DNA of 64,000 bases from Panagrolaimus kolymaensis (lineage: Eukaryota; Nematoda; Chromadorea; Rhabditida; Panagrolaimidae): positions 744,001-808,000 of the forward strand of contig JAJQJQ010000046.1 in assembly GCA_028622995.1 (NCBI GenBank). The letters are read 5' to 3'. Made by a program: the position numbers and the translations under genes. Every line of letters begins with the position of its first letter. Within the stretch, counting starts at the first letter, position 1. The notes beneath the pieces are model-generated. The model worked only from the letters and a program-made list of their open reading frames with translations, ran no database searches and was not told where the DNA came from. Below, one piece after another: positions 35,197 through 47,590 of the stretch.

Positions 35197-38121
35197 TTAC
35201 TTTCTCTTTGCTCTTTTTGTTTTGTCTTTTGATATTGGTCGATTTTCTTTTGGTGCTGATTTCTTTCGTTGTTCTTTTGGTGGAAAAGCTGATTTGATTG
35301 CACGAAGCTTTAATGCTTTTTTCTTTCCTCGATAAGTGCGAGTTGGATGATTCTTGTCGTCGGACTGAAAAAAAGGAAGCAATTAGTTTTTTAAGTTAGT
35401 TACTGGATTTTAATTTTATTTACATCGACACACTTATAAAGTGAGTCGAAACATTTAGTGGCAATTTTATTTTGCATAAATAAATTGGAGAAAAAGTTGA
35501 AAGCAAAGAAAAATAAGAAAGTCGACTTACATTGCTGCTACTGTCATCACTTGAAGTTTCCTATAAAATAAAAAAATTAGATATTAAAAGAGATTTTTTA
35601 GCTTACTTTTGTTATTGCAGTTTTATCAACCGTCCTATCATCATCTTTGAAATGCTTCTTTTTCTTGTTTTTCTTTTTCTGAAAAAAAATAAAAAATTAA
35701 TATCCTTAATGCAACACATTGATAATCTCTCCTTCCTGTTAGGAAAGATGAGCTTTTAACTTACTTTTCTACTTTCTTCTTTTTTAACATCCTTTTTCTC
35801 TCGTTTTCTTCGTTTTGATGATGAGTTGGCTGGTACTGGCGAATGTGGTGTTTGCGGTGGCGCTTGTGCCAGCTGCTGTGGTACAGACTTTCCTACAACC
35901 ATTAAACCTTGTTGCTCTTTTTCTGCTGCTTGTCGTTGTTGTTTTTCATCTGAAATAAAGCTTTTATATAAATTGCTCAACCTTTTTTTCTTTCTTAATT
36001 ATAAATTTATTACTAACATTTTTCAATGTTTTAAAAGCTATACCCGTAAAAAACTAACTAACCTTTAGCAAGATTTGGATGAAACGGCGTTAAACCTTCA
36101 TGAATATTATTGTTATCATCGACAGTTCGTTTATCAACTGCTGGAGATGGAGGCTTTTTTCTTGGCGGTATTTTCTTATTTGGATTTTTCTTTGCAGTAT
36201 TTTTTCCAACTTCAGTATCTTTAATAACAACTTTTTTTTTCATTGATTTTAAATTTAAGCCTTCTTTTTCTTTAGAAATAACAGCAACAGGTCGTCGAAT
36301 TGTTTTTGTATTGGATGGAATAGCTTGTGTTGCAGAATGTTGAGTAATATCGATATCAATGAAGGATGGAATTTCAATGCTTTCAGTATTGCATAATTTT
36401 CTTCGTTGTTTACGAATAACACGAGTTGAGGAGTCATCTGAAGATGTCAAATCATTTAATGTCGTAAATCCTTCTAATACACTAACCTTTTTTTAACATT
36501 ACATTTGTTGGATCAATTTCAACTGTGTTATCACCCTTTCGAACAATTTGTAATTCTTCATGAGCAAAGTATCTTTGTAAATCAACTTCTGATAGAAAGC
36601 AATCGACCTGAAAGTTAGATATATAGAAGAAAGTTTCAAATGTGAATTACACTTACAGGTTGTTCACCTTTTTCCCAATCATATGGATCAGAGAACTTCG
36701 CGTTAATAAAATTCATAGAATTCTTCAGTCTTCGATATATTCCAGCATAATCAGGTTTTAAATCAGCATGAATGGTTCGAATGTATTCTATGATATTTAG
36801 AAGTTGGGCTAAAATAAATATGTACAGTATAAACAACAGATAAAGAAGAACGGTGTTTACCTAATATATCATTGCTTTTTACCAAGGAAAATAATCGAGA
36901 ATCAGGCGTTGTCATTTTCATTGCATGGATTTTCGTTGGATCAACTTTAATATTCTGCCATGGAAGGTTATCAAGTAGTTCAGCTAAAATGTAAATCCAA
37001 CTCCAAAGATCATCACGACATCGATGTTCATTTCCATTATGTACACAAACCGAAACATAACGAATATAACCATGCATTCGAACAGATCCAGGTTCACGTT
37101 CTTCACGATATATTCCAATATTGTTTTTAGCACGTTTTAAGAACTTCCTAAAAATATAAAATTAGTTTGTAGGTGATATTCAAGAAGCTACATAATCAAT
37201 CATTCGCTTTCCATTTACCTTGCAATTTGAAAATCATTTAAATAAACAATTCGACATTTCTCAGGATTATCAGCAGATCCAAGCATGAAACTTGATGGCC
37301 GTAAGTGGCGATGAACATAACCACAATCATGAAGCATTTTAATCCCAAGTAAACTTTGAATTCCAATTCTTAGCACAGTTGATAGTTCAAGCTTATTACC
37401 ACATGTTCTTTTGACATCTTTTAAATTTGGTCCGAGAAATGCTGTAACCAGGAAATACGTGTCGATGTTGTTTTCACCATAGTTGTTTTTATCAAATGCT
37501 ATCATTTCACTAACATGTTTGGCTATCAGACTATGACGTGATAAAGCTTTGTAAATTTTACTCTGAAAATAAGATATGTAAAAAATGAATAATAGGAGAA
37601 GCTTTGCATTTCAGCCAAAAGTAAGCCCGCGAAAAATTATCATCGTTGTAAGAAGGAGATGGATATCGTAACAAAGGGCGCATGTTCAAAAGCTAGTTTT
37701 AACTATGAGTAAATCGTTTTGATTTTGTTACAAATAAAGACACCATTTTGTAACTTTATATCGTCCAAAGCTATTGCCTTATTCCTTCATTTCCAAACAT
37801 AAATTTCGCTTACCTCTTTAGTCAATGCACTTTCATTTATTTTTTTGACATGTTCAATTTTCATTGCACCAAGTTCATTAGTTTTTTGATTTTTCACTTT
37901 ATAAACATCACCAAAGCCTGTACCACATCGAGATAAGACGGTCCATTCCTTTGCTCTATAAAAATAAAAGATATGAAAAAAAGGTCAAATAGATAAACCA
38001 CAAACACAACCAATGCCGAAAACAAAAAATAAGAAACTTACTGAAAGCCTGGTTTCACCTGAAGACGATTTTCATTTTGAAGTGCACAACTTGATGCATC
38101 ACCACCAGTCACTGAAGCCAT
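35197..38121 (-). CDS. TTBK/CK1-like pseudokinase with long basic tail
   Basis: Eleven exons: 38121-38042, 37955-37814, 37562-37219, 37147-36861, 36808-36657, 36607-36487, 36437-36063, 35949-35765, 35678-35607, 35560-35531, 35364-35197, giving 651 aa. The kinase-like part spans about 30-340: a glycine loop (CGTGFGDV), the ATP lysine in GAMKIE (Lys59), and a TTBK-like DDLWSWIYILAELL region. The catalytic HRD is HRH (His160 for Asp) and DFG is DFQ (184-186), so phosphotransfer is unlikely. The rest is a lysine-rich, Gln- and Pro-containing tail that could bind nucleic acid or act in the nucleus. A 9-nt microexon inside the last intron (near 35423) is possible. TTBK-like kinases are strongly expanded in nematodes, often in germline or sperm. 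Confidence 0.8.
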
Positions 38122-39514
38122 TGATGAAGAAAAAAAAAACAACACGAAGACGATGACGACTGATTGCTGCTTGCTTTTGCGTTTGAAGAAAAGGCTGATG
38201 AAGAAAAATGTTTTTAGTCGGTGATAAATCAAAATTTTATTCAAATTTTGAACACTTTTTTTTATTTATTTTTTGCAATTTTTCAAGTCATTCGAGATTT
38301 TTATACGTGTTTCTGCTTTTTTTTCACGCAATATTAGGATTTTCGATGGATGGTTCTTGACAGTTTTGGATTAACTTTTATCCATCCATTTTTATTAATT
38401 TTGTTATCTTTGAATCCTAGTAAATCACTTCTTTGCTATCAAATTTTTTAAAGTTTATTGCAATTCGATTCCATCTTTCCCTCAAAATAGCATCTTTTAA
38501 AAGGCAATTTCTCAAAAAGTGGCATTTCTTTGGTACACCATTTTTTCTACAAAGATTAATGGCCTTTGTCAATGCCTTCCTTTTTTGTGACTTTTTTTTT
38601 TGGTAGAAGTTTAAAGTATGAAGTTGAGACATTGCAATCTGTTATTTTTTTCTTTTGCCTTTTTTTCTATTTTGTGTTTGTATGGATAATTAGGCTTTTT
38701 TTTGCACATTTGTTTTTGGATGTCTTGGAGTCATTTTTATTTATCTTGCCACATATGTTTCTTCTTATTTTTTTTCGAGCGATGTTATTAGCTCAATTAA
38801 GAAAAAGAGAAGCGAGGTTTTACGACAATGAAAAAAAAACATTATTTTTAGTTGTTTGGCATTTAAAAACTATACAATAATATATAATTTGTTGTTTACA
38901 AAGTTTAGAAAAGTGTCGATAGGAATTTAATCTCCACCATGTTTTTGTTTATAATTTTTAACCTTTACATACCTTTTTGCTTCCGGCTTTGTTTCTTCAC
39001 ATTTTTTTTTCTTCCACCGCTACTTTATTTTTGCCTTCCAATTTTCATGCCCTTTTCTCCTTCTTCCATAAAAAAATATGAGAAAGGACACAAACAAACG
39101 GTGGTGGAAGACTTTAGTTATTTGTTAAACAATGTGCATATTTTTTTTGTTGCCCTCCAAAAAACAAAAAATATTTATAAACAAAAGAGGTCTCATTTTT
39201 ATAAATAGTCGGTCATTTTGTTTGAGACCTCCTTCATTTTTATGTTTCTGCCTTCTTTTTTTCTCCTTTATTTAGCTTCCACAATTTTTTTTAGTGGTTT
39301 CTTTCCCCATATTTTTTGAGCTGCATTTTTTTTACTCCCATGTGGCAATTTGAGAAGTCGCCTGCTTTCTTTCTCCTCTCTATTATTTGACGGACACATC
39401 TGACACCAACAAAAAAAAGTTATAAATTGGTTTCGTGTTTTTTTTCCTTTTGACTCTTTTGTTTTGGATTAAAAAAATTCCCTTAATTCTGTTGATTTTA
39501 AGGTGCTAAAAATA
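38122..39514. other. Divergent intergenic region
   Basis: About 1.4 kb of T-rich DNA between the divergent pseudokinase and LECT2-like genes. Short ORFs look like chance. A small inverted repeat lies at 39187-39231, and TTGATTTTAAG just before the ATG at 39515 may be a trans-splice acceptor. Confidence 0.45.
39187..39231. repeat. Small inverted repeat
   Basis: GAGGTCTCA (39187-39195) and TGAGACCTC (39223-39231), separated by 27 nt. It could form a hairpin; function unknown. Confidence 0.6.
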
Positions 39515-40755
39515 ATGTTACGACATTGCTTGATTTTAGCAGCTTTAATTGGATGCGGTATGCTCGATTTTTTGCTATTTAAAAGAATTTGGTTACAGTA
39601 GTTTTTTGTTTTAGTTTATTCCTTGGGATGTATGCATTTTGTTTGTGGTGCAAATAAAGATACAAAGCTACAAAAATGTGATCCAACCAGTGAAGAACAA
39701 TGTGGTCAATATAAAGGAAGACGGTAGGTTGCTTTATCGTTGAAATACTTAAACATATGGATTCTATTACCTCAACACTAAAAACATTTTTTTAGTCACA
39801 ATAACGCCCATCTTGAAGCTATCGATATTCCATGCCCTGTAAAAGAATCCATTTTTGCTCCAATTTCTGGTAAACTCAGTTATGTTATGCCATTTGGAGG
39901 TAAAAAGGATCAAAGATGTGCCGATCAAGCTGCACGAATTGATGGCACCGGACAATGGCAAGGTTTTTATGTGATTATTTCTACCGTAATTTTAACCAAA
40001 TATGGTGGAGAAGTTAGTGCAGGGGAAAGAATTGGTTATGCTGGAAATGTGGAATGCGCATTAGAATCTTCACAACAAAGCAATACAAATTATGTTCAAA
40101 TGCATTTATTCCATGAAGGAAAACCCATAGATCCAACCAATCATTTTATTAATTGTATGTGTACTGGACAAATTTGTGAAACAAATTATAATAATCAACT
40201 TATTGGTGGTTTTAAAGGTGATTCAAAATATAATGGAGTTAAAGGTAAGTGAGTTGAGGCGATATTTTTATCCACCAAATTCCATAGAAGTTCTTTACGA
40301 TCTAACTTCCTTACACTTATCTCCCTCAAATTTTTGCAGGTTTTGAGCTAGTTTGCACCTTGGCTGAAGAAGATGATGAAGAAACCGATGATATTAAAAC
40401 TCGAGCTCCAATTATTTATTCCCCAATTGAAGGAGAAATTATTGGTCGAAAACGTTTAAGATTTGATAATTCTAATCATCGTTACGAAGGTTGCGACAAT
40501 GAAGCCCTCTTTATTATTGGCACTGGAAAATGGACTGATTTTCAAGTTTCTATTTACAATGTCAAATATCGGGATGATATCGGTTTTGGTCGAAAACACA
40601 TTCAACAAGGTCAACCCATTGGTTATCGATTAACTTGTTCCAAAGCACCTGATAGCATTTTTGTTGAATTTCGATTCCAAGGAACTGTCGTAAATATTAC
40701 TAATCAAATTACAGCTAAATGTTGCAAAGCTCCCAACTTTGGCATCCTTTATTGA
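39515..40755 (+). CDS. Secreted LECT2/M23-like protein with two tandem domains
   Basis: Four exons: 39515-39557, 39615-39723, 39796-40244, 40340-40755, giving 338 aa. An N-terminal signal sequence (LILAALIG) precedes domain 1, which has LECT2/M23 features: CGQYKGRR, HLEAIDIPC, IFAPISGKL and GKPIDPTNHF. Domain 2 (about 205-330) repeats the plan (IIYSPIEGEI, GTGKWTDFQVSIYN, FRFQGTVVNIT). LECT2 proteins are zinc-binding relatives of M23 metallopeptidases that act as extracellular signals. Here the expected H-x3-D is stretched to H-x4-D, the HxH site reads YVQ in domain 1, and both sites are absent in domain 2. The protein is therefore probably non-enzymatic. Several cysteines suggest disulfides. 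Confidence 0.78.
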
Positions 40756-41215
40756 ATTAATTATAGTTAATGAGTTTTTCCCCTTTAATTCTCGTTTCTC
40801 TACTTGCTTCTTTTAGCAAAAATAACTAATAATACTATGGTAACAAAAATTTTCTTATACTAGCCTTTTTTTATTTGTCTAAACTTAAATCAATTTTTTT
40901 TATTTTTTCTCTTCTCGTGAATATTGTTTTAAAAATAAAATTTCCAAAAAAATCTTCATTTGAAAGTGTAATTAAACGTGAACGTAAAAAAATGGCAAAT
41001 GAAAAATCAATTTCTTTAATTTTTTCTCTCAAATCAAGAAAAAAAATGACGGCCAACAAACATAAATTGCGCAGTGAAAACCAAAGAAATAATAAAAATA
41101 AAAAATTTAATTAAATCAATCAGCCAACATCATGGTCGTCGTCGTTGCGGACATTGCATAAAAAAAATTATTTCCATCAGAAAAATAAAAAGACAATGAA
41201 TGAAAGAAAAACAAA
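40756..41215. other. Intergenic, AT-rich
   Basis: Spacer between two plus-strand genes. No features recognised. Confidence 0.5.
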
Positions 41216-43610
41216 ATGAAAAATAACGTTTCTTTGATTGATTTATTTTATTTTTATCAATGGAAAAAAATTTTGTTTGTGATATTTTTAAATTTTTTAT
41301 TTATTAAAAATGTTAACAGTGATGTTGAACCATTATGGTTAAATTCAACCAATGATGCCATTGATTCTGGAATAGATGTAAATGCTGTTTATCGATTACA
41401 TTGTGGAAGGGTATGTAAGAATTTTTTATCCCAACTTTGGTTTTTATCAATGATTTTGAAGTTTTTAAATTACTATTATTCCCAAAATCAAGAAAGTCTT
41501 GCTGCATAAAAAATATTAATATTTAGATTAAACATGTTTTTTGACCCTTTTTTTAGATAGTTTTGGGCCAAAAATATGTTTTCCTTGATTATTCCATGAT
41601 TGAAGAATTATATGGAATCGATAAAGTTGAAGAAATATTAATGCATCATTCATATGTTGGAGTAAATTTGGAGAAATTATGTCCTATGATAGTACCATAT
41701 AATCAACAATTTATGCATCCTCCTCTTGCACCACCTTTACCACCAAGGGAGCATCAACCACCACCACCATCTTTGAAGATGTTTACAGAGAAAGTGCCAG
41801 AGATGAGTGAAATAGATAAACAAATTATTGATGTTTTAACTGTCACCGATTTACCAACTGATGGACTTGAAGCGACAACGGAAAAATCAAAGAAAAAAGA
41901 TAAAAAAGATGAAAAAGAAGGTAGGGTTCAAATTTACAATCTCAGCCATAATTAAAAAAAATTTGTATTTTATTTGTTGTGAAACCAGCATTACTAATTT
42001 TTTAGGAATAGGCCCAATTGGAATTGATCTAGCTTCAATAGATTCCCGAAAACTTGCCCATCTCGAAAAAGTTCAAGATCATGATATTGTTCTTGAAAAT
42101 ATTCTTCGTCGACTTGAATATATGGCTCAAATGGGAATTAAACCATTTGCATCCACATTTTTATTGCCATTAATGAAAAGAGTGAAATATGATCCAAGAT
42201 CGCCACCAACTCTGCTTGAAGATCAAATCATTAAAGTTATGGTTGGCATTCACGTTCAATCCATTTCAAATTTTGAATTAACAACTATGGTAAAAAAAAC
42301 TTAAAGGACAATTTTTTAAAGCCATTCAAACCTTTTTGAAAATTTTAGGATTATGACATGGATGTTTGGTTAAGAATGGCATGGCGAGATCCTCGTTTAG
42401 CTCATGGTTTATCAGCTCCTATTTTAATTAATGAAGAAACATTTTTAAAGTAATTTCTTAACCTCAAAAAATTTTATTTAAACTTTTTCTGTTACAGAAA
42501 AGTATGGCGACCTGATCCATTTTTCTCAAATTCCAAACATTCACTTTTCCATCGAGTGACATTCCTAAATTTTTACATGTACATTTTTCCAAATGGCGAA
42601 TTATTTTTTGAAACTCGACTTTATCTCAAACCAAAATGTGTTTTAACTTTATGCAAATATCCACATGATTCTCAAGTTTGTTTCCTTCGAATTAGCTCAA
42701 GTAAGCATTTTTTCCTTGAACAAGTTCGAGTAGCAAAATATTTTTTTAGTTGCATTTACAAATGATTTGGTTCAATTTCATTGGTTCCCCAAAAGATACG
42801 ATGCTATTAGACTTAATAAAAAAGTTCAATTACCAGAATTGTATATTCATAATTTCTCTCAAGCCACATGTCTCACACAAAGAAAAACGGGAAATTTTAC
42901 TTGTTTGGAAGCTCAATTTAATATGAAACGAAATTTGGGATATCATTTGGCTCAAACTTATATTCCAAGTAAGCAAAAACTATTAAAGGCCAAGTTAAAA
43001 CCTTTTTGAAATTCAGCTGCCACATGTGTCCTATTTTCATGGATAAGTGTTTGGTTGCCAGAAGAATTTGTTGAAGGTCGAATATTTGTTGCTCTAACTG
43101 TATTTTTAACCCTCAGTGCTGAAAGTAATGCAGCAAAAGAAACATTACCCAAAGTATCTTATATCAAAGCTATCGATGTTTGGTTTGGTAAAACTTTTTT
43201 TGCAGCAATTTAGAGGAATGAAAAACAATGAGTTTAGGTTTTACTGCAACGTTTATATTTTTTACTATGGTTCAAGCTTTGGTAGTGATTTCACTTGAAC
43301 ATCGAAGCAAAATTATTGTAAGAAAAATTGCTTAAAGACTAATCTCAAAGTAAAAAAGAGATATTTAACATTCCATTTTTTATAGCGCAAACACATCGAA
43401 GAACAAGCTGAATTCTTATCGGTTTATGAAGCAACTAAAATGGCGAGAAATTCAGCATGGTGTCATCGATATGGAAGAGGCTTAGATTCATTCTTTAAAA
43501 TTATGTATCCCATTATTTTTGTAATCTTTTTAATTATTTATCGTTTTGTTATAATTGAAGGCGATGAAAACAAATGCATTCGTGAAGGATATCGCCATGC
43601 TGAATTATAA
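41216..43610 (+). CDS. Cys-loop ligand-gated ion channel subunit (GluCl/GlyR-like)
   Basis: Nine exons: 41216-41410, 41557-41920, 42006-42289, 42349-42449, 42498-42700, 42750-42968, 43017-43187, 43238-43317, 43386-43610, giving 613 aa. Landmarks: a hydrophobic leader; a Pro- and Lys-rich insert at about 110-180; WRPDPFFSNSK; the Cys-loop with 13 residues between cysteines (CVLTLCKYPHDSQVC); the second-loop cysteine in GNFTCLEAQF as in glutamate- and glycine-gated channels; QTYIP before TM1; and LPKVSYIKAIDVW before TM3. Before TM2 the anion-channel Pro-Ala-Arg is replaced by Glu-Gly-Arg, so ion selectivity is uncertain. TM4 and a short C-terminus end the protein. It is a neuronal or muscle receptor subunit by family. 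The ligand is unknown. Confidence 0.86.
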
Positions 43611-43947
43611 AATTTTCTTGTCATCATAATCTGTAAAAAACCAATAAAAAATGTAATCCTTAAAATGATTATCGAGGAATGTTTCAAACCTTATTGCATT
43701 TAATCATCTATTTTTTGCATATATTTGTTTTGTAAATCATGAGTAAAAGAATCCTCTTTTTGTAAGAAAAAATTAAAATAATGAATTGCTCTAACATTGG
43801 TGTAAAAGCATTTGTATGTCACGCAGCGAAAATAATAAGCTTCTCCAATGTGTCTGTTTTATTTAGTCTAATAAAAAGGTTTCTTGATTCATGATCGATT
43901 CTTTGATTAACAAATTTATTTAATGTACGTGAAACTTCAATAAGAAA
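43611..43947. other. Short intergenic spacer
   Basis: AATAAA-type signal near 43646. Nothing else recognised. Confidence 0.4.
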
Positions 43948-45097
43948 ATGTCAACACCTGTAATATTATCAACTTCTCCTTCAACACCAAATGGAATAAA
44001 ATTTGCTTTTGGAGGATTATCTGGGCAAGTTTTTTATCTTTTTCAAAATTTTTAATAACCATAATTTTTGCTTTTAGAATGACTGCACAAATGTTTTCTC
44101 AACCATTGGATTTATTGAAAAGTCGTATGCAACTTAGTGGTTTAAATGGAAAAAAAGAATATCGATCAAGTTTTCATGCGTTCAGAAGTATCATCGCTAA
44201 TGAAGGACTCTTTGCTGTTTATAATGGTTTATCTGCTGGTCTTGCACGACAAGCAAGCTATACAACAACTCGATTAGGAGTTTATACATGGTTATTTGAA
44301 AAATTTAGCAAACCTGGCGAATCTTCATCTTTTGCGTTAAAAGCTGCTCTTGGAATGACTGCTGGTAAGCTTTTTCTTTGGTTCTCTTGTATGTAATTTT
44401 ATTGATGTCGTGAATTTTAGGAGCTGTTGGCTCATTTATTGGCAATCCTACTGATGTAGCTTTAATTCGAATGACAAGTGATGGAAGAGCATCAAATGAA
44501 AATCGTCGAAATTATAAAAATGTTTTTGATGCAATATATCGGATTTTTAAAGAAGAAGGTGTTACCGCTTTATGGAGGGTATGTTTGTCTCGTTCTTGAC
44601 ATTATTGTTAGTTTATAAAATAAATTTTAGGGTTGCACTCCAACGGTTGGTCGAGCTATCGTCGTTAATTCTGTTCAACTTGGAACTTATTCAGAAGCAA
44701 AACAAATTATTTTATCATCTGGTTATGTTAAAGATGGAATATTTTGTCATTTCTTGGGTTCAATGGTGAGTGGTTTAGCAACAACATTTGCAAGTTTACC
44801 TGTGGATATCGCTAAAACACGAATACAAAATATGCGAATTATTAATGGACAAGCAGAATACAAAGGTTCAATAGATGTTTTCTCAAAAGTTGTCAAAAAT
44901 GAAGGCTTTTTTGCTTTATGGAAAGGTTTTACGCCTTATTACTTAAGGTTGGTTTTTAAAAGTTTTATTTCATTAACTTGCAATTGTCGATTTTTAGAAA
45001 TGGTCCTCACACAGTTATAATGTTCATTGTTTTGGAGCAACTTAATGGAATGTATTACAAATATGTTTATGGTATCAATAGAATTAGTACTCTTTAA
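43948..45097 (+). CDS. misc-1: Mitochondrial 2-oxoglutarate/malate carrier (SLC25A11)
   Basis: Five exons: 43948-44024, 44078-44364, 44421-44578, 44631-44947, 44998-45097, giving 312 aa. All three carrier repeats are present, with signatures QPLDLLKSRMQ, NPTDVALIRM and LPVDIAKTRIQ. The start (KFAFGGLSGMTAQM) and the second repeat's RMTSDGR fit the oxoglutarate carrier rather than other SLC25 members. It exchanges 2-oxoglutarate for malate across the inner membrane as part of the malate-aspartate shuttle. Intron 1 must use a GC donor (GCAAGT at 44025); the nearby GT would break the frame. Confidence 0.9.
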
Positions 45098-45592
45098 TGG
45101 TTTCTTTGTTAACATTTTTTAATTGTTGCTATTTTTGCTGTATTGTATCCTTATTTAATCTGTTTGAAAAGTTTTGATTTTATATGTTAAAGTATGTAAT
45201 ACTAATAAAATGATTAACATTTTTCATAAACTCTCTCATTACAATCTTTTTTGAAAGCATATGGCAAAATTGAATAACCACGAGATAGCTTTTATCAATA
45301 GATAAAATTTTGATATTTCCAAAAATCGATGAATCTCAGTTTGTGTGTCATCAAAATAAAGGAAGGTTCGACTTGTTTACCACTCATTTCTTTCTCAAAA
45401 CAACCTAAAGAGATACGACCTAGCTTCTTTATAATGAAGAAAATTTTTAGAAAAACCAAAACAATTGAAAATCTTTGGCCTCGCATAACTTTTGCCAGAA
45501 AACAAATTTATTGCAATTGCAATAATTATATTTCTTTCTTTATAACCACCTTTCAAGCTACTAGGATTTATTCAAATTTAGTTTTTTTCGAA
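45098..45592. other. Intergenic, leader of next gene
   Basis: AATAAA-type signal near 45205 for the carrier. An open frame runs into the next gene from 45329, but the ATG at 45593 looks like the better start. Confidence 0.4.
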
Positions 45593-47590
45593 ATGCGTAA
45601 ATCCAAAAAGATAGAGAAACCAAAGCTTATCTTTAATGTTAAGGATCTTCAGCAGCAAGATTTTTCGCTTTCAAAATCGCTTATTAAATTTATTCTTAAA
45701 AATTGCAATGCTGACGTTATGCGAAACCTTTATAAAGGTTGTAAATATTTTTATAAAGCCTCTCCTTATTTTATTGTTGACAAGCTTGATGTTACTCATG
45801 ATATTGTAAAGCTTCAACGTGGTAGCCATAATATCACTTTCTCTCTCGATGATTATGATTGGGTGGATACCATCGACAATATTTGGATTACCGAATCCAT
45901 AAACTTTAATGAAAATGAAGAAGATTACGATATTATTCCAAAAATCAAAAAATGTGATGCTTCAACTATTTTTCTTTCAAAATCTCGAATTCATTTATAT
46001 GAGTTTTCGATTTTGGTGAAATCAAAAAATTTGAAAAGTCTACGATGCTCAAAAATTGTACAACCCAATATTGATTTATTGACTTTGCCGATTGAGGATT
46101 TATTAAATTTAGTTCCAAATGTGACTGAATTAACGTAAGCAACTTAACTATCATATTACAAAAATTTGTAGGGATCAATAAAGTTTTTTGTTGTTGCAGA
46201 GTTAATGAATGCCATGTAACACCCGAAACAGCTTCGAAGCTTTTTGCAATGAAGAGACTAGTCAAGTTTGAGAAGCTTCATCTTAAAGGCATCGATGCTT
46301 CAATTGATGCAAGAATGTTTCATCGATTTGTTAAAGTAAGTTTTTCTTTTTATAAATAAACAGTCAGTAGATAGCCAACTTTATTTCAGAATAACGCTAC
46401 CATCAATGCTGAAATTGCTTTAAGATTTAAAGAAAAAACTAATAAAATTTTTGAAAATAAGTTTAATGCAATTTGTGATGATGATGAACCAGCGGCAAAG
46501 AAATCGAAGATTATTTTTTCAACTTCATTAAGAAATGGAAAAAGTAAGTTTTTAGGTTGCATCACTAAATTTTTCTGAAACTGATACAACACTAATTTTC
46601 AGCAATCAAATTCAATCATCAAAATATGCGAATACAGAATTTTCGTTTACCTAAACCCATTATGGCTTATATCATTGCTAATCCAAACGGCCCACTTCTT
46701 CGAAAACTTTATCAAACATGTAAATATTTTTACATTCGTCGACCATATTGTATCATCGATAAGGTTACTATTTGCTATCACGACCAATATTTTAAAATTG
46801 GTTCAAAAAGATATCCAATCATTGATGCCGAACATATTGATTCATTCCAAAATATTTGGGTTATTCAAAGTGTAAACATCGATGATAATATTGCGTTTGT
46901 GAGAGATATGATTCCAAAAATAATTCAATGCGATGCAAAGAAAATTGAATGCAATGATATTACTCTAACGAAGGAAGCATATAATATTTTAACTAAATCT
47001 GGAAAAGTTGAAACTTGGAATAGTGAAGATTGTCGAGTTTTTGGTGGTCCAAATAATTTAAATATTTCGATAGAAGATTTAATGGAAAATCTTGTTAATG
47101 CTAAAGATATTACGTAAGCAGCTTTTTCATTAACTTCAAAGAAACTAAAATTTTACCATAAAGATGAGATGGATTTTAGATTCAATAATTGCCATGTTAC
47201 AAAACAAACTATGATCAAATTACTCGCAATGCCATGGAAAAATAAAATCACCCAATTGAGTATCACAAATTTGGATGGCAAAATAGATTCCGATATGTTT
47301 TATGAATTTATGAAGGTTAGTTACTATCATTTTGAGGCTTATAAAAATGTGTGGTTTTTTAGAAAGCTATTCGACGTGAAACAGCTTATGTTGAAGTCTC
47401 ATTTAATTTCCCAAATCAAACAGAATTTTCTGCAATTTTTAAAGCAGCAATAAATAAAAAATTAGAAAAATGGAAACCAAAATCAAGAAAACCCACTTTT
47501 CTTCTTGTTCTTCCAAGTGATAATGTTACATTGTCTGATAGTGATAGCAGCGGTGATGAAACAAATGAAAGTGAAGAAATGGAAAGCTAA
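45593..47590 (+). CDS. Two-unit F-box-associated-like protein (or two tandem genes)
   Basis: Six exons: 45593-46134, 46200-46335, 46390-46543, 46603-47113, 47180-47315, 47363-47590, giving 568 aa if all are joined. Exons 1-3 and 4-6 encode the same plan twice: an F-box-like N-terminus (LIKFILKNCNADVMRNLYKG and PIMAYIIANPNGPLLRKLYQ, then CKYFY-P), a strand-rich middle, VNECHVTPETASKL or FNNCHVTKQTMIKL, and MFHRFVK or MFYEFMK. Exon 3 has a perfect GTAAGT donor in phase with exon 4, supporting one protein. If it is not spliced, unit A would end at a TGA near 46575 and unit B would start at ATG 46624, possibly trans-spliced. A ubiquitin-ligase adaptor role is inference. It is related in layout to the gene at 31.4-32.7 kb. 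Confidence 0.65.

Noticed and set aside
38417..38632. A minus-strand ORF ending KKFDSKEVIY with Cys and Trp spaced somewhat like a zinc-binding exon
   Set aside because: No complete zinc-finger pattern and no neighbouring exons; surrounding DNA is T-rich spacer.
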